The translations under genes and the position numbers were made by a program. A stretch of DNA of 64,000 bases from Streptococcus parasanguinis (lineage in GTDB: Bacteria; Bacillota; Bacilli; Lactobacillales; Streptococcaceae): assembly GCF_019929185.1 (NCBI RefSeq), contig NZ_JAHZPC010000002.1:62001-126000 (forward strand), in the 5' to 3' direction. Positions 63,512 through 64,000 of the stretch are shown here, piece after piece (positions within the stretch are counted from its first letter, which is position 1; the number at the start of each line of letters is the position of its first letter). The notes under the pieces are model-generated. The model saw only the letters and a program-made list of their open reading frames with translations. It had not been told where the DNA came from and ran no database searches.

Positions 63512-64000
63512 TCTGTGTTTCCTCTTCTACTTCATTGTGTTCTTCATACAAGCCACTGACGACCTTATACCATTCAAAGATAGCTCCAATAACGACCTTA
63601 GCAGACGCATAGACCGGAATACCAAGGAAAACTCCCCAGATTCCAAACATAGATCCTGACGTCAAGAGCACAAACAAAATGGTAATCGGATGGATATTTA
63701 ACTGGCTTCCCAAAACCAAAGGTGATACAAAACGTCCTTCAATGGTTTGCTCCACTGCAAATACAATCAAGACCTTGATAAACATCTCTGGTCCTGCTAC
63801 CAAGCCCAATACTAAGGCAGGTAACATGGCTAAGAAACTACCCAAGTATGGGATCAAATTCAAGATTCCCGCAGAGATCCCCAGTGTCACCGCATAGCGC
63901 AAGCCAATGATCTTAAAGAAGATGATGAACATAATGGCGACGACAATGGCTACCGTAATTTGCCCTCGAACGTAGTTGGAGAGTTGGGTATTGACATCTG
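63501..64000 (-). CDS. AI-2E family transporter (partial, runs off right edge)
   Basis: About 165 C-terminal residues; the frame stays open to the window edge. NLIPYLGSFLAMLPALVLGL, VEQTIEGRFVSPLVLGSQLNIHPITILFVLL and GSMFGIWGVFLGIPVYASAKVV are the conserved blocks of the AI-2E/PerM/YtvI family of polytopic membrane proteins. Members export small molecules or ions; the substrate is not readable. It ends in an acidic tail (EEHNEVEEETQSES). Confidence 0.92.
   Translation of the reverse strand, partial: DVNTQLSNYVRGQITVAIVVAIMFIIFFKIIGLRYAVTLGISAGILNLIPYLGSFLAMLPALVLGLVAGPEMFIKVLIVFAVEQTIEGRFVSPLVLGSQLNIHPITILFVLLTSGSMFGIWGVFLGIPVYASAKVVIGAIFEWYKVVSGLYEEHNEVEEETQSES

Overview
The window looks like chromosomal DNA of an oral Streptococcus, probably of the sanguinis/parasanguinis/australis type. 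Indicators are the RexAB (not RecBCD) nuclease, the pheS-GNAT-pheT operon under a T-box, dTDP-rhamnose genes, DUF3042 and DUF4298 proteins, an LPXTG adhesin with streptococcal isopeptide domains, and many extended -10 (TGnTATAAT) promoters. I see no phage, conjugative element, CRISPR array, rRNA or tRNA. The species is not proven by what I can read here.

Layout, left to right. 1-1.5 kb: two paralogous single-pass membrane proteins sharing a cytoplasmic N-terminal motif. 1.7-4.6 kb: rfbA-rfbC-rfbB for dTDP-rhamnose precursor synthesis (rfbD absent). 4.8-7.4 kb: trmK, NIF3-like and FAD oxidoreductase operon. 7.5-12 kb: yghU, add, dnaD, metA and apt; metA has a MET-box-like operator. 12.2-15 kb: recJ followed by a frameshifted TipC-like immunity gene. 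15.5-19.3 kb: a 1269-residue wall-anchored adhesin behind a long leader, next to three unrecognised exported proteins (19.4-23.2 kb). 23.4-29 kb: a seven-gene operon miaA-hflX-(unknown)-rnz-SDR-methyltransferase-GNAT. 29.1-36.9 kb: DUF3042, DUF4298, rexA and rexB. 37-41.4 kb: glutathione peroxidase and a heterodimeric ABC exporter. 41.8-46.3 kb: a membrane-anchored GDPD, and a TetR-ABC-permease operon with a double operator. 46.4-48.7 kb: an aldo/keto reductase and two tandem paralogous acidic proteins of unknown function. 48.8-52.3 kb: a small membrane protein, XRE regulator, DUF3169 protein and ABC-2 exporter. 52.5-59 kb: GNAT, pheT-GNAT-pheS with T-box, a ParB/Srx-fold protein and an orphan trpX with its own T-box. 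59.5-64 kb: rqcH, budA, a TPR protein and the end of an AI-2E family transporter.

Two interspersed repeat families stand out. Family 1 (five copies, mostly about 136-138 bp, two carrying a different centre) has terminal inverted repeats and internal stems whose arms co-vary between copies; four of five lie in gaps between convergent genes. Family 2 (three complete copies of about 175 bp and one half copy) always begins right after the stop codon of a minus-strand gene. Neither matches the pneumococcal BOX, RUP or SPRITE repeats as I remember them.

Most of the rest is ordinary core genome. The least understood parts are the repeat families, the exported-protein cluster at 19.4-23.2 kb, the tandem paralogs at 47.4-48.7 kb, the paralogous membrane proteins at the left edge and the four-site TTGACAA array at 52.3 kb.
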